Assembly (NCBI GenBank): GCA_027459665.1 | Contig: DAIDHN010000016.1 | Location: forward strand, 1-64,000 | Source of the DNA: Chthonomonadaceae bacterium | GTDB lineage: Bacteria; Armatimonadota; Chthonomonadetes; Chthonomonadales; Chthonomonadaceae | Length of the DNA stretch: 64,000 nt | Direction: 5' to 3' | Shown here: positions 35,086 to 45,182 of the stretch, in pieces | How the letters are laid out: every line of letters starts with the position of its first letter | Position numbering within the stretch: the first letter of the stretch is position 1 | Translations under genes and position numbers: made by a program | Notes under the pieces: generated by a model | What the model was told of the DNA's origin: nothing | The model's database searches: none | Seen by the model: the letters and a program-made list of their open reading frames with translations, nothing else

Positions 35086-36425
35086 CCCCTCGCACCCTGC
35101 TGCCGCTGCCGCTCTGCTGTCTGCTGCTTTTGTTTGCCACAGCTTCCTCTCCTCTTGCAATTGAGCGCAGGGCGGAAGCACGGCTCTATGTCGCCGTGCC
35201 TGCCTCTGCCTCCATGCTGAAAAGGCTGGATACGCATGCGCTCTACGAGCCTCCCACCGGGTGCTATCTGGGTGCGTACATAGATTTTGACCCTACACTG
35301 CAAAACCAGGTGCGTCTCAACGGCTGCCAACCTCACCAAAACCCGCAAATGTTTGAACAAGAGACAGGCAAGGCGCATGCCATGTATTTCTTTTACCTGG
35401 GCTATGGCCAGAAACTGCCTGTACCCTGGATAGAGTTTCTGGCGCGCCAGGGCAAATTTGTGCATATCGCACTCGAACCAAACAATGGCATGCAGCAGGT
35501 GCACAACAACCAGTACCTGCGTACACTTGCCCTGCAGATGCGCCAGACCAACGCGCACATTTTCCTGCGTTTCGCCTCAGAGATGAATGGAACCTGGACG
35601 CCCTATCATCCTGACCCTGCCCTGTATCGCAAAAAATTCAGGCTGGTGTACAACGTGATGCACCGCCTCGCGCCCAATGTGGCCATGGTCTGGTGCCCGT
35701 ATTTTTCCCCTACAGCAAATATCGCCGAATACTATCCCGGCAAACACCATACCGACTGGGTGGGGGTAAACATCTACAACGTGCCCTACCACAACAACCA
35801 GATAGACGATCCGGGGTTGCATGAAAACCCCATAGACCTGCTGAGATTTGTGTACGACCACTATGCGGCTGACCATCCGCTGATGATCTGCGAATTTGGA
35901 GTCAGCCATATTGCCGCCTGCGAGGGGCAAAACAGAAGCCAGTGGGCAATTCGCAAGATGCTCGACCTTTATACCGCCCTTCCGCGCCTGTTTCCGCGTG
36001 TAAAAGCCATCAACTACTTCGACAGCGACAATCTGATATTCGTACACAACGGCGTCAACGACTATTCCGTTGCCGATAACCCGCAGATACTGCAGGCTTA
36101 CCACTCTGCAATCTCTTCCCCCTGGTATCTCAGCGGCCCAATTACTGCATCGCAGGCGCCTCCCGTGCCGGTTCGCATGCGCAATGGCATTACCCTGCAG
36201 GGCATTGTACACCTTTCGTGCATTGCCCGCGCCCCTTCCGACCGTGTAAGCGTGGTCTACAGAGTAGACGGCACGCCGATTTACAGCGCTTTCCGGGCGG
36301 ATGCCTGGGGCTGCCTGTGGAACGCCGGCAGCGTTGGCCCCGGCATGCATACCCTCTCTCTTAGCGTACTGGGGCCGGGAGGCAGAGAAGCAGCAGCTGA
36401 CTCTGTGCGCTTCCGCGTACCATAG
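35082..36425 (+). CDS. Secreted GH26-like glycoside hydrolase (beta-mannanase type)
   Basis: About 447 residues from a GTG start with AGGAGG upstream. Residues 1-26 form a signal peptide. The catalytic domain (about 55-390) has the GH26 acid/base in RFASEMNGTWTPY (Glu167) and the nucleophile in MICEFG (Glu271), with a WVGVNIYN strand between. A C-terminal beta domain (about 370-447) with PVPVRMRNGITLQG and VVYRVDGTPIYSA looks like an Ig/FN3-type module. It probably cleaves beta-1,4-mannan or related glycans. ATG starts further upstream lie inside other genes. Confidence 0.82.
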   Translation: MTPRTLLPLPLCCLLLLFATASSPLAIERRAEARLYVAVPASASMLKRLDTHALYEPPTGCYLGAYIDFDPTLQNQVRLNGCQPHQNPQMFEQETGKAHAMYFFYLGYGQKLPVPWIEFLARQGKFVHIALEPNNGMQQVHNNQYLRTLALQMRQTNAHIFLRFASEMNGTWTPYHPDPALYRKKFRLVYNVMHRLAPNVAMVWCPYFSPTANIAEYYPGKHHTDWVGVNIYNVPYHNNQIDDPGLHENPIDLLRFVYDHYAADHPLMICEFGVSHIAACEGQNRSQWAIRKMLDLYTALPRLFPRVKAINYFDSDNLIFVHNGVNDYSVADNPQILQAYHSAISSPWYLSGPITASQAPPVPVRMRNGITLQGIVHLSCIARAPSDRVSVVYRVDGTPIYSAFRADAWGCLWNAGSVGPGMHTLSLSVLGPGGREAAADSVRFRVP

Positions 36426-36493
36426 CGCCTGTCATGCAGCAGAGAGTGCAGAAGGCGGGTAGTAAATCATCAGCGCTTACAGATTTGGTTCAG

Positions 36494-36697
36494 TTAGCCG
36501 CAGTACTTGTCAGAATGAGTTCCTGCACGTTCCAGCAGCCATTTGGCCGGGCAGCGGTTGGTGAATCCGCTTTGCAGCAGGTTGAACCCAGCAAAGGCAG
36601 TGAGCAGAAGCCAGTGCCGGTTTACAAAGCAGCCCAGCCCCAGCGAGAGCAGGATGACTGTGCCTGCAATCAGGCGCAGAATGCGTTCGGTGCACAT
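36494..36697 (-). CDS. Small DUF2892 membrane protein
   Basis: 67 residues with two hydrophobic helices and the family pattern CTERILRLIAGTVIL ... GFNLLQSGFTNRCPA. AAAGGAG lies nine bases before the ATG. It is the last gene of an operon behind the RND pump, 15 bases after it. Proteins of this family often accompany rhodanese or membrane transport genes. The role is unknown. Confidence 0.85.
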   Translation of the reverse strand: MCTERILRLIAGTVILLSLGLGCFVNRHWLLLTAFAGFNLLQSGFTNRCPAKWLLERAGTHSDKYCG

Positions 36698-36712
36698 AAG
36701 TGTTTTCTCCTT

Positions 36713-39700
36713 TTAGTAAACTTCCATCAGTTCTGGCTCTGCAGCAGGGGGCGGGGGCGTTTCCGCAGATACTGGCATTCCGCTTCTCTTGCGCATCAGA
36801 AAGTAAAGCACTGGAACCGCCAGGCGCGAAAGCAGGGTAGAGGCAATTTCTCCTGCCATCAGCGAGATGGCCAGACCCTGGAAAATAGGGTCGAACAGAA
36901 TAACCGAAGACCCCACAATAACCGCTGCTGCAGTAAGCAGCATTGGCCGGAAGCGTGTAGCTCCCGCATCAATTACTGCCTGCTCCAGCCCCATTCCCTG
37001 TTTGAGGCGCAGCTCTATAAAGTCAACCAGTATGATAGAGTTGCGCACAATAATGCCTGCGCCCGCTATAAACCCTATCATTGAGGTAGCGGTGAAATAT
37101 GCCCCCAGCAGGGCATGGGCGGGCAGTATGCCCACAAGCGTGAGTGGTATGGGCGCCATGATGACCAGCGGTGTTGTGAACGATTTGAACCACCCCACCA
37201 CCAGAATGTAGATCAGCACCAGCACAACGGCAAAGGCAATGCCGAGGTCGCGAAACACCTCATAGGTTATCTGCCATTCGCCATCCCACTTCATTGCCGG
37301 CTTCTGGTCGGTAAAGGGCGGGCGTATAGACAGCACATTCAGCTTTCCTCCGCCGGGCATAACCAGGCGGGCGAGTTTTCGGTTCATGGCGAGAATGGCA
37401 TACACCGGGCTTTCCAGTTTGCCGGTGACATCGCCGGTAACGTACACTACGGGCATCAGGTCTTTGTGATAGCGCGATCGGTCGGCTGAAATGGGTTTTA
37501 CATCTACCAGTTCAGAAAGCGGCGTCATTGTGTTGTGTGCGGCAGGCAGGTAAATCTGCCCCAGCCCGTTCAGGCTGCTGCGAAGCGCACGTGGCATTCG
37601 CATGCGCAGCGGCACCTGCTGCCGATACTGAGGGTTGTGTACCACGCCCAGAGTTTCGCCCGATACCGCCATGGCGAGGGTGTTGGCAACCGTTTGCACG
37701 TCTATTCCGCTCAGCGCTGCTTTTCTGCGGTCTGGCACATACTGCACTGTTGGCTGCCAGGTATCATGGTACCAGTCTACATCGGTTACACCGGGTGTTT
37801 CGGCAAACACCTGTTTCACTTCACGCGCTATGTGCGTGCGTTCTTTTTGCGTTGGGCCGTATACTTCTGCCACCAGTGTTTCAAGTACAGGCGGGCCGGG
37901 CGGTACCTCAGCTACTTTCATGCGTACATGCCACCGCGCAGCTATTTGTGCAAGTGCTGGCCGAATGCGTTTCACAATGTCGTGACTTTGCAGGTTTCGT
38001 TTGTCTTTGCCCACCAGGTTCACCTGAATGTCGGCCTGCCAGGGCTGGCTGCGCAGGTAGTACTGCCGCACCAGACCGTTGAAATTGATGGGGCTGTGCG
38101 TGCCCACATAAATCTGCGTATTTTTAACTTCGGGCACGGTGTTCAGGTAGTCATCCAGTGCGCGTGCTGCCGCAGCTGTCTGTTCCAGGGTAGTGTCGTT
38201 GTTCATATCAATCACCACCTGAAATTCATTCTTGTTGTCGAAAGGCAGCATTTTTACCACAACAGATTTGGTAAAGAGCAGAGAGACCGAACCTGCAAGC
38301 AGCAGCAGCACCAGAGTAAAGAATGCCATGCGAACAGATGTTTTTTCGAGCAGCGGGGTCATAATGCGCACATAAAGGCGCGTGGTCCAGTCTGGTTTTG
38401 CCGTTTCATGGCTGTGCTTTTCACCGGCAGCATGGGGGTGGTGGCTTTCTTCGTACTCTCTGCGCAGCAGGCGAAATGCCGCCCAGGGGGTGACAACAAA
38501 GGCTGCTGCTACCGAAATAATCATGGCAGCAGATGCGCCAACCGGAATAGGGCGCATGTACGGCCCCATCAGGCCGCCTACAAAAGCCATGGGCAAAATA
38601 GCGGCAATTACTGCAAAGGTAGCCAGCAGGGTTGGGTTGCCTACTTCATCTACTGCCTGTATGGCTGCTTCGAGAGGGCTGCGTTTGTCCTGGGCCATAC
38701 GGTAGTGGCGCACTATGTTTTCCACCACAACAATGGCATCATCTACCAGAATGCCAATAGAAAAAATAAGGGCAAACAGGGTAATGCGGTTGAGAGTATA
38801 GCCATACAGATAAAACATGAGCAGGGTGAGCGCCAGAGTGACCGGAATGGCCACGGCCACCACCATCGACTCTCTGCGGCCGAGGGCAAATGCAATGAGC
38901 AGCGTTACAGAGACCACTGCAATGAGCATATGTTCCAGCAGTTCCATAGCTTTTTCATTGGCTGTAATGCCGTAGTTTCTGGTTACAGATACGGTGACAT
39001 CTGCCGGAATGAGGCTGCCCTTGTATCTATTTACCTTGTTTACCACTGCATTGGCCACCGTAGCTGCATTGGTGCCTGCCCGTTTGGCAACTGATATGGT
39101 AACCGCCGGCTCTATTGGCTCGTGCTGCTTCTTGTCTGCCGCTCCATTTGCAAAAAAAACATATGAGGCCGGGGTAGCAGGGCCGTCGATGATTTTGGCA
39201 ACGTTACGCACATACACAGGCGCTCCCTGCCACACGCCGGCCACCACATTACCTGCCTGTGCGCCATCGGATATAAACTGCCCGGCACGCACAGCGGTTG
39301 AACGGTTGAGCGTGGTTACCTCGCCTGCCTGCAGGCTGGCATTGGCAGTTTGCAGCGCTTGGGCGAGCTGCTGCAGGGAGATGTGATAGGCAGCGAGCCG
39401 AGAAGGCACTGGTTCTATGCGCACCTCGTGGGGCGGGCCTCCCAGCACCTCTGTTTCTGCTACATTTGGCACCTGCCGAATTGCATCATCCAGGCGCACT
39501 GCCAGTCTTCTCAGGGTGTAGGCGCTGTAGCGCGGGCTGTGCAGGGTAAGCGCCAGAATGGGCACATCGTTGATCGATTTCTCTTGTATGAGAGGCGCGG
39601 CTGTGTCTGGGGGCAGCAGGTAGGCGTTGTGCTGCAGCTTTTCCTGCAGTTTTACCAGGCTGGTATGCGGGTTTGCACCAACATTGAAGCGTGCTGTAAT

Positions 39701-39985
39701 GATTGCGCCGCCCGGGCTGGAAATGGAATAAACATGGTCTATGCCCTCAATGCCGTATATCCATTTTTCTACCGGAGTGCTGATCTGCCGCTCCACCTCT
39801 TCTGCCGTCGCTCCTGGCAGAGAGTAGTGAATGTCGATGAGCGGCACCTTGATTTGAGGCTCCTCCTCGCGAGGGGTGCGCAGTATGGCAAAAGCGCCCA
39901 GCAGAAGAGAGGCAATAATAAAAAGCGGAGTGAGCCTTGATTGTATGAAGGCTGCTGCAATGCGGCCTGCTATTCCGTAGCGCAT
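36713..39985 (-). CDS. RND-family efflux transporter, permease subunit
   Basis: 1090 residues with twelve membrane helices and two large periplasmic loops, as in the AcrB/HAE group. It has the N-terminal helix with LLLGAFAILRTPREEEPQ, the proton-relay Asp pair in GILVDDAIVVVEN (TM4), and internal duplication. The PREEEP start resembles the HAE2/HAE3-like clade found in Gram-negative non-proteobacteria. It works with the adaptor encoded immediately upstream (two-base gap). No outer-membrane TolC gene is present, so a separate one is needed. Confidence 0.96.
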   Translation of the reverse strand: MRYGIAGRIAAAFIQSRLTPLFIIASLLLGAFAILRTPREEEPQIKVPLIDIHYSLPGATAEEVERQISTPVEKWIYGIEGIDHVYSISSPGGAIITARFNVGANPHTSLVKLQEKLQHNAYLLPPDTAAPLIQEKSINDVPILALTLHSPRYSAYTLRRLAVRLDDAIRQVPNVAETEVLGGPPHEVRIEPVPSRLAAYHISLQQLAQALQTANASLQAGEVTTLNRSTAVRAGQFISDGAQAGNVVAGVWQGAPVYVRNVAKIIDGPATPASYVFFANGAADKKQHEPIEPAVTISVAKRAGTNAATVANAVVNKVNRYKGSLIPADVTVSVTRNYGITANEKAMELLEHMLIAVVSVTLLIAFALGRRESMVVAVAIPVTLALTLLMFYLYGYTLNRITLFALIFSIGILVDDAIVVVENIVRHYRMAQDKRSPLEAAIQAVDEVGNPTLLATFAVIAAILPMAFVGGLMGPYMRPIPVGASAAMIISVAAAFVVTPWAAFRLLRREYEESHHPHAAGEKHSHETAKPDWTTRLYVRIMTPLLEKTSVRMAFFTLVLLLLAGSVSLLFTKSVVVKMLPFDNKNEFQVVIDMNNDTTLEQTAAAARALDDYLNTVPEVKNTQIYVGTHSPINFNGLVRQYYLRSQPWQADIQVNLVGKDKRNLQSHDIVKRIRPALAQIAARWHVRMKVAEVPPGPPVLETLVAEVYGPTQKERTHIAREVKQVFAETPGVTDVDWYHDTWQPTVQYVPDRRKAALSGIDVQTVANTLAMAVSGETLGVVHNPQYRQQVPLRMRMPRALRSSLNGLGQIYLPAAHNTMTPLSELVDVKPISADRSRYHKDLMPVVYVTGDVTGKLESPVYAILAMNRKLARLVMPGGGKLNVLSIRPPFTDQKPAMKWDGEWQITYEVFRDLGIAFAVVLVLIYILVVGWFKSFTTPLVIMAPIPLTLVGILPAHALLGAYFTATSMIGFIAGAGIIVRNSIILVDFIELRLKQGMGLEQAVIDAGATRFRPMLLTAAAVIVGSSVILFDPIFQGLAISLMAGEIASTLLSRLAVPVLYFLMRKRSGMPVSAETPPPPAAEPELMEVY

Positions 39986-39986
39986 T

Positions 39987-41465
39987 TTAGTTGCCTCCCT
40001 GTGGTTCTACGGTTACGCCGTCTTTTAAGCCGGCAGCTGCAGCAGCTGCTATTTTTTCACCCGGCTGCAGGCCGCTGGGCACTTCTACACTGCTGCCAAT
40101 TCGGCTGCCCAGAGTAATCAGGCGCATTCTGGCATGATTGTGCTGCGTAATTACATACACATATTCCATTCCCTGCTCGCTGTGAACCGCCGACCAGGGG
40201 ATGAGCATGCGTTTTTCTGAGCCGAGCGCCACAGTGAGGCTGCCATACATGCCTGCCTGCGCGCCGCTGCCGGCGGGAAGCAGGGCTTTTACCAGAAAAC
40301 TGTGGCTGTATTCGCCGCCCTGGGGAGCAATTTCCTGAATGCGCGCCTGCAGGGTCTTTCCGGGAAGCGCATCCAGGTTCACAGGAATAGAAGCCCCGGC
40401 ATGAATCTGGCCGATGTACTGTTCTGGTACGCTGACATCCAGTCGCATAGGGCCGCTTTGCAGTTCGAGCAGCGGGGCGCCGGGCTGGGCAACTAGGCCG
40501 GGGTCTGCAAGGCGTTTTACCACTACTCCTGAAAACGGTGCGGTAATGCGTGCGTACTGGCTGTTGATTTGTGCCGAGAGCAGAGCGGCTTTTTGCTGCT
40601 GCACGCCCGCCAGGGCGCTTTGCGCCTGCTGCCTGCTTACTGCTGCCTGCTGCAAATTGATGCGCGCCTGCTGTAAGCCGGCCTCGGCCTGCTTTACGGC
40701 AGCATGCGCCTGCAGCAGTGCAGCATGTGCCGCCTCTATCTCTTCAGGACGTGTGCCCTGGTCTGCCATAGACTGTGCCTGCTGCGCGCTGTTCAGCCTG
40801 GCTTGGGCATCTGCGTACTGTGCGCGGTACTGGTCGTACTGCTGTGCCGCTATGGCTCCCTGTGCAAACAGAACAGCCATGCGTTTCAGGTTGCGCGAGG
40901 CCAGATTCAGGTCTGCTTCTGCCTGTTTTGTATTTTGCACTGCCTGCGCCCGCTGCTGGGGACGGGGGCCGGCCAGTGCCAGGGAATATCGCGCCTGCGC
41001 CTGCTGCAGGGCGGCCCTGCTTTGCGCCAGCTGAGCCTGCGCTTCCGCCAGTTTCACCTTAACTTCTGCTGCGGTGATGTTTGCCGCCATTTGGGCGCTG
41101 GTGTAACCTGCTGCAGAAGAGGCAAGCGCTGCACTGGCCTGACTGGCAGCGGCGCTCAGGCTTGAACTGTTGAGCAGAACCAGAGTCTGGCCCGGCTGAA
41201 CAGTGTCTCCCATGTGCACCAGCACTTTGTCTACCCGCCCCATAATTTGTGCAGAAAGCAGCACATCCTGCGAGGCCGTTACATTTCCTGAGGCAAGAAA
41301 GCTGCGCTTCGTGTCTGCAGGCTCTACTGTGATGCAGGGGAGAACTATCGCCCTGCCCGCCTCTGTTTGTGCCTGTGCGCGTGTAGAGTGGGTATTGTGC
41401 AGCAGCGCTGCTGCTGCAAGTGCGGCAAGTGCGGCAAAAAGTGCGGCAGCTCGTTTGGTTTGCAT
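39987..41465 (-). CDS. RND periplasmic adaptor (membrane fusion protein)
   Basis: 492 residues. A signal anchor (about 5-22) is followed by a split biotinyl-lipoyl domain, with the half-motif GRVDKVLVHMGDTVQPGQTL, around a very long Ala/Gln-rich coiled coil (about 110-310), then beta-barrel and membrane-proximal domains (KALLPAGSGAQAGMYGSLTVA). The hairpin is longer than in typical AcrA, which may fit a different outer-membrane partner. CGAGGAG precedes the ATG. It is first in the adaptor-pump-DUF2892 operon. Confidence 0.93.
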   Translation of the reverse strand: MQTKRAAALFAALAALAAAALLHNTHSTRAQAQTEAGRAIVLPCITVEPADTKRSFLASGNVTASQDVLLSAQIMGRVDKVLVHMGDTVQPGQTLVLLNSSSLSAAASQASAALASSAAGYTSAQMAANITAAEVKVKLAEAQAQLAQSRAALQQAQARYSLALAGPRPQQRAQAVQNTKQAEADLNLASRNLKRMAVLFAQGAIAAQQYDQYRAQYADAQARLNSAQQAQSMADQGTRPEEIEAAHAALLQAHAAVKQAEAGLQQARINLQQAAVSRQQAQSALAGVQQQKAALLSAQINSQYARITAPFSGVVVKRLADPGLVAQPGAPLLELQSGPMRLDVSVPEQYIGQIHAGASIPVNLDALPGKTLQARIQEIAPQGGEYSHSFLVKALLPAGSGAQAGMYGSLTVALGSEKRMLIPWSAVHSEQGMEYVYVITQHNHARMRLITLGSRIGSSVEVPSGLQPGEKIAAAAAAGLKDGVTVEPQGGN

Positions 41466-41748
41466 AAAACATCTCCTCGGAAAGTGGTCAGAATATGTGT
41501 ATAGTTATAATGCTATATACGAAATTGTTGAAAATTGGTTCCACTTCTATATCGGCGCGCGCACATGCGAAGTAGAGGAGCCTGCTGCGCTGCGGCAGTT
41601 TGACTGGCTGGCATAAATGCAGAAGATGCTGCAGGGAGATAAGCGGGAGGACAGTTGGTTTATATGGTGCAGTATTGCTGAGCAATTGTGCGTAAAAAAG
41701 GTACAATAATCAGAAGAATGTCATTTTTTGGGGACGAGGTAACTGTTT

Positions 41749-42918
41749 ATGACTGCTACTGCTACTGCTGCTCCAGATGGACTGAGGGACGTAGTAATCG
41801 GGCCTTCAGATATATGCGATGTTCAGCCTTCGGGAGAGCTTTATTACCGGGGCTACAGCATACACGATCTTGCAGATCACTCAACTTTTGAAGAGGTTGT
41901 GTACCTTCTCTGGTACGGCAGCCTGCCATCTCGTAAAGAACTGGAAAACTTTCAGCAGCAGCTGAGGGCGTGCTACGCGCTTCCTGCAGGTGTGATGAAT
42001 TTGCTGCGCGGTTTTCCCGCCAATGCGCTTTCTATGGATGCGCTTCGCACAGGAGTATCTGCCCTGGGTATGTGGGACCCGGATGTGAATGACCACTCAC
42101 ACGAGGCCAATTTGCGCAAGGCCATTCGTTTGCAGGCTGCTCTGCCTACGCTCACTGCCGCGGTGGAGCGATTGAGCCAGGGCAAGGAGCCTGTTGCCCC
42201 CAACCCGGAGCTGAGCATTGCCGAGAATTTTCTTACCATGCTGACCGGCGAAAAGCCTGACCCGCTTTATGTGCGCACGCTGGACATAGATTTTATTTTG
42301 CATGCCGATCATGAAATCAATGCATCTACTTTTGCCACACGCGTTACCGTGGCCACCGGCGCAGATATTTACTCTGGCATGGTGAGCGGCATTGGCACGC
42401 TTTCGGGGCCAAAACATGGCGGTGCAGCAGAAGAAACCATGCATATGCTGCTGGAGATTGGCGATGCATCGCGCGTAGACGAGTATGTGCTGCCGAAGCT
42501 TACAGGCGACAAGCGGGTGCCCATTCCAGGTTTTGGCCACGCTGTATACCGCGCTCCCGATCCTCGTGCGGCGCACTTGCGCGAAATGAGCCGCCAGCTG
42601 GGAGATCTGCATCATGATTCGCGCTGGTATGAAATAACGGTGGCCATTGAAAAGCAGGTGGATGCTCTCAGCAATACCCCCGAGCGTCTGCAGGCGGGCA
42701 AGCAGCCGATTTATGCCAACGTAGACTGTTTTTCTGCTTCCTGCTACCACGAAATGAGTTTCAGTACCCGCCTGTACACTCCATTGTTTGCCATCAGCCG
42801 AACGGCAGGCTGGTGCGCCCATATGATGGAACAGATTACTCACAAGAAAATTATTCGCCCCCGCGCCGAGTACACCGGCCCAAAAAACCAGGCGTACATA
42901 CCCCTCAGCCAGCGCTGA
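41749..42918 (+). CDS. gltA: Citrate synthase
   Basis: 389 residues, condensing acetyl-CoA and oxaloacetate at the entry to the TCA cycle. The catalytic triad is visible: His223 (GPKHGGA), His264 (GFGHAVYR) and Asp326 (VDCFSASCY). The length and lack of a regulatory N-terminal domain place it in the short, dimeric (type I) group rather than the hexameric type II enzymes. GAGGT precedes the ATG. A TACAAT lies about 40 bases upstream. It is monocistronic, with a terminator directly after. Confidence 0.97.
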   Translation: MTATATAAPDGLRDVVIGPSDICDVQPSGELYYRGYSIHDLADHSTFEEVVYLLWYGSLPSRKELENFQQQLRACYALPAGVMNLLRGFPANALSMDALRTGVSALGMWDPDVNDHSHEANLRKAIRLQAALPTLTAAVERLSQGKEPVAPNPELSIAENFLTMLTGEKPDPLYVRTLDIDFILHADHEINASTFATRVTVATGADIYSGMVSGIGTLSGPKHGGAAEETMHMLLEIGDASRVDEYVLPKLTGDKRVPIPGFGHAVYRAPDPRAAHLREMSRQLGDLHHDSRWYEITVAIEKQVDALSNTPERLQAGKQPIYANVDCFSASCYHEMSFSTRLYTPLFAISRTAGWCAHMMEQITHKKIIRPRAEYTGPKNQAYIPLSQR

Positions 42919-42938
42919 GGGGCTATTGTGGTGTTTTG

Positions 42939-42974
42939 ATGTGGAGATGCAATTGCTGCATCTCCACATTTTTG
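42939..42974 (+). terminator. Intrinsic terminator of citrate synthase gene
   Basis: A 13-bp stem (ATGTGGAGATGCA/TGCATCTCCACAT) runs into TTTTTG. A second, smaller hairpin (CCCCTCAG/CTGAGGGG) spans the stop codon just upstream. Confidence 0.88.
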
Positions 42975-42975
42975 T

Positions 42976-43112
42976 TTGCGGCTGTGCCATGGCGTTGAAA
43001 CCCCGTTCCCGTACATGGAGCCACTGCTGCGAGGGCTGCAGACGCTGAAGGGCAGTGGGCTGTGTTCTGCACCTGGGAGCGCGGGCGTCCAGCCCGCATC
43101 TGCCCTGCCAGT
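42976..43112 (-). repeat. Dispersed intergenic repeat, copy B
   Basis: The reverse complement of this stretch aligns with copy A at 205-335: GGACGCCCG, CAGCCCA, CGTCTGCAGCCCTC and GAACGGGGTTTCAAC occur in the same order. It starts right behind the citrate synthase terminator in a 555-base gap (42919-43473). The remaining part (43113-43400) shows no gene. Confidence 0.75.
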
Positions 43113-43402
43113 CTCCTGCACCATAGTATCCTGCATTTGCTCACGCAATCGCTCTGGCTTGCACCCTGCTGCAAAAAATGCTTGACATTTCAGCGCTGCT
43201 GTTGGAAGATGCAAAAAGCCTGTTTGTGTTGACGCTGCATCAACGTTTGCATGCATCCATGCGACAATTCTGGTCGGGCTGGCGGCAAGGGTAATCCAAT
43301 TTTGCACTGTTGTATTCAGGCTGGAATTGGAGCATTGTGTGCAGCGCCAATGGATCATCTTTTCTGTGCCCCGCACTGGAAATCTGCAATGGTCTGTGTG
43401 AT

Positions 43403-43432
43403 TTGAAGCAAATGTATAAGAAATGGGATAAT
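43403..43432 (+). promoter_or_regulatory. Weak candidate promoter
   Basis: TTGAAG and GATAAT are spaced by 18 bases, about 40 bases before the next ATG. Both hexamers deviate from consensus. Confidence 0.3.
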
Positions 43433-43473
43433 TGGCGGCATTGGCCTGTTTTTACGATGCCTGGAGGCGGCTT

Positions 43474-43869
43474 ATGAACCTTGGCACATTACGAAGAAAA
43501 GTACCCTTGTTACGTCGGTGGATAGCAGGGTGGGTTCATCCAGTGGTATTAGGCAGTATTTTCTGGATTGTAGCCGGGATGCCCGACAGGGCAGTCACAG
43601 TACACTATGCTGAAAGCTTTGTATTGGGCTTTTTGGGAGGACTGGCATTTAGAAGTGCCAGTTCGGAGAGATGGGACTGGGCAGGCATTTTGGCTGGTGG
43701 ACTGGTGCTGTTTGCGGTTCTTGACTTCTCGATGGGATTGATCTCGTTTGATAATTCGCTCTATCAATCTGCAGATATCCAGATGCTGATACGTCTCATG
43801 CTGGTGGTTATGGGAAACTGGAGCTTTAGGATATTGCTTGGGTTTACAGCACGAAGCAAAGGTTGCTAA
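43474..43869 (+). CDS. Hypothetical small membrane protein
   Basis: 131 residues with a basic N-terminus (LRRKVPLLRRW) and about four hydrophobic segments (20-36, 47-62, 71-90, 103-120). GGAGG lies six bases before the ATG, supporting the start. No family recognised. The region has lower GC than its surroundings, so recent acquisition is possible. Confidence 0.6.
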   Translation: MNLGTLRRKVPLLRRWIAGWVHPVVLGSIFWIVAGMPDRAVTVHYAESFVLGFLGGLAFRSASSERWDWAGILAGGLVLFAVLDFSMGLISFDNSLYQSADIQMLIRLMLVVMGNWSFRILLGFTARSKGC

Positions 43870-44139
43870 ATTTACCGCGGCCTGACGGGGGGCAGATGGG
43901 TAGCCAGCGCTCAGTACCTGTGGATAGGGGAGGGGGCGGCAGTATGCTATTACACTGCCTGATTGGGGCAAGGAGGTTTGCTGTGAGTTGTATTTTTTAT
44001 TTCAATTTCAGGTAGGAATTAAAGAAATCATGCGACCTGGCGTGGACTGAGGAAAGAATGTTTCTTGCAAAGTTCTGCACACTGCAAAACATGGTAGTTA
44101 CCAGTTGAGACATTATGGTAAGACAAAAGGCGAGGATTG

Positions 44140-44820
44140 ATGGAACAGATGTTATCGGCAAAAGAGGCAGCAGAATTCGCGTTCTGGGAGAAGCGTATTC
44201 AGCAGGAGGGCATTCTTGGAAATGACCACTATGCCTATTTTTACACGACCCATTTTGGTCTCGACCCTGCATTTTACATCGGCAAGCGTGTTCTTGATAT
44301 TGGCTGCGGTCCGCGCGGCAGCCTGGAGTGGGCAGCGGGTGCCAGCCGTCGAGTTGGGCTTGATCCGCTTGCCAATGCCTATCGCCGCATTGGAACAGGG
44401 AGCCATGCCATGGAGTATGTTGCAAGCGGCGCTGAGAGTATTCCTTTCCCTGATGGCGCTTTTGATCTGGTCTGTTCTCTTAACTCGCTGGATCATGTTG
44501 ATGACTTAGACCTTGTGATACCAGAGATCATTCGCGTACTCGCCTCCGGCGGGCTATTTCTTCTCATCACCGATATTCACCGGCAGCCAACTGTGCTTGA
44601 ACCATCTGCGTACTCCTGGGAGATCGTTGAGAGGCTGCTGCCTGCACTGGAACTGGTAGAACAGAGACACAATGAATACTCTGTCTTCACCAATGAGGGG
44701 TTTGGGGATATCTATCAGAGTCTGAAGAACAACATCCCCTACGACCACAGTGACCCTGAAGATCGCTATGGAATTCTTTCAGCCATGTTTCTGAAACGAG
44801 GCAGTATGCCTACGAAATAG
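44140..44820 (+). CDS. Class I SAM-dependent methyltransferase
   Basis: 226 residues. Motif I is RVLDIGCGPRGSLEWA, and the post-motif AESIPFPDGAFDLVCSLNSLDHVDD is typical of the UbiE/Methyltransf_11 family, followed by the IIRVLASGGLFLL strand. The substrate is unknown. An upstream TTG at 44137 is also possible. The 270-base gap before it (43870-44139) shows no gene; codon use and GC fit the AT-richer island around it. Confidence 0.85.
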   Translation: MEQMLSAKEAAEFAFWEKRIQQEGILGNDHYAYFYTTHFGLDPAFYIGKRVLDIGCGPRGSLEWAAGASRRVGLDPLANAYRRIGTGSHAMEYVASGAESIPFPDGAFDLVCSLNSLDHVDDLDLVIPEIIRVLASGGLFLLITDIHRQPTVLEPSAYSWEIVERLLPALELVEQRHNEYSVFTNEGFGDIYQSLKNNIPYDHSDPEDRYGILSAMFLKRGSMPTK

Positions 44821-45182
44821 CTCATACCATTCAGCACGGGGTGAGGTTGCCTCACGCGCCGATGGTTGGAACCTCGTGGCAGGTGCTGAAGAGAGCAGAC
44901 CAAACAGTCTGATATATAGTGGCATCGTACCTGTTGTATCAACGCAGCCGTGCTGTTCGTGTAGTTTTATAACTCAGAGTGATAAAAAAGAGAGTGGCAG
45001 CTAAGCTGTTTGGCATATTGTGTATGCTATAGTTATCTGGTTGTGAGTGCAGAGTGGTGGGCAGTGAGCTATGCCGCATTTGTCGCGAGGCGGTGTGGAA
45101 CTGTTTTGGATATCCTCTTCTTCGAGACGCTTTATCTGAAGAGCAGGAAGTGTTTTGATGATTTATTATTTGGGAATGCGCA
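44821..45182. other. 362-base gap without recognised gene
   Basis: Contains a short hairpin GTGAGG/CCTCAC near 44840-44856 and AT-rich stretches that may hold a promoter for the next gene. No coding frame on either strand looks real. Confidence 0.4.

Noticed and set aside
37535-39094. Plus-strand open frame of 519 codons inside the RND permease gene
   Set aside because: Antisense shadow, rich in Cys, His and Gln, with no domain.
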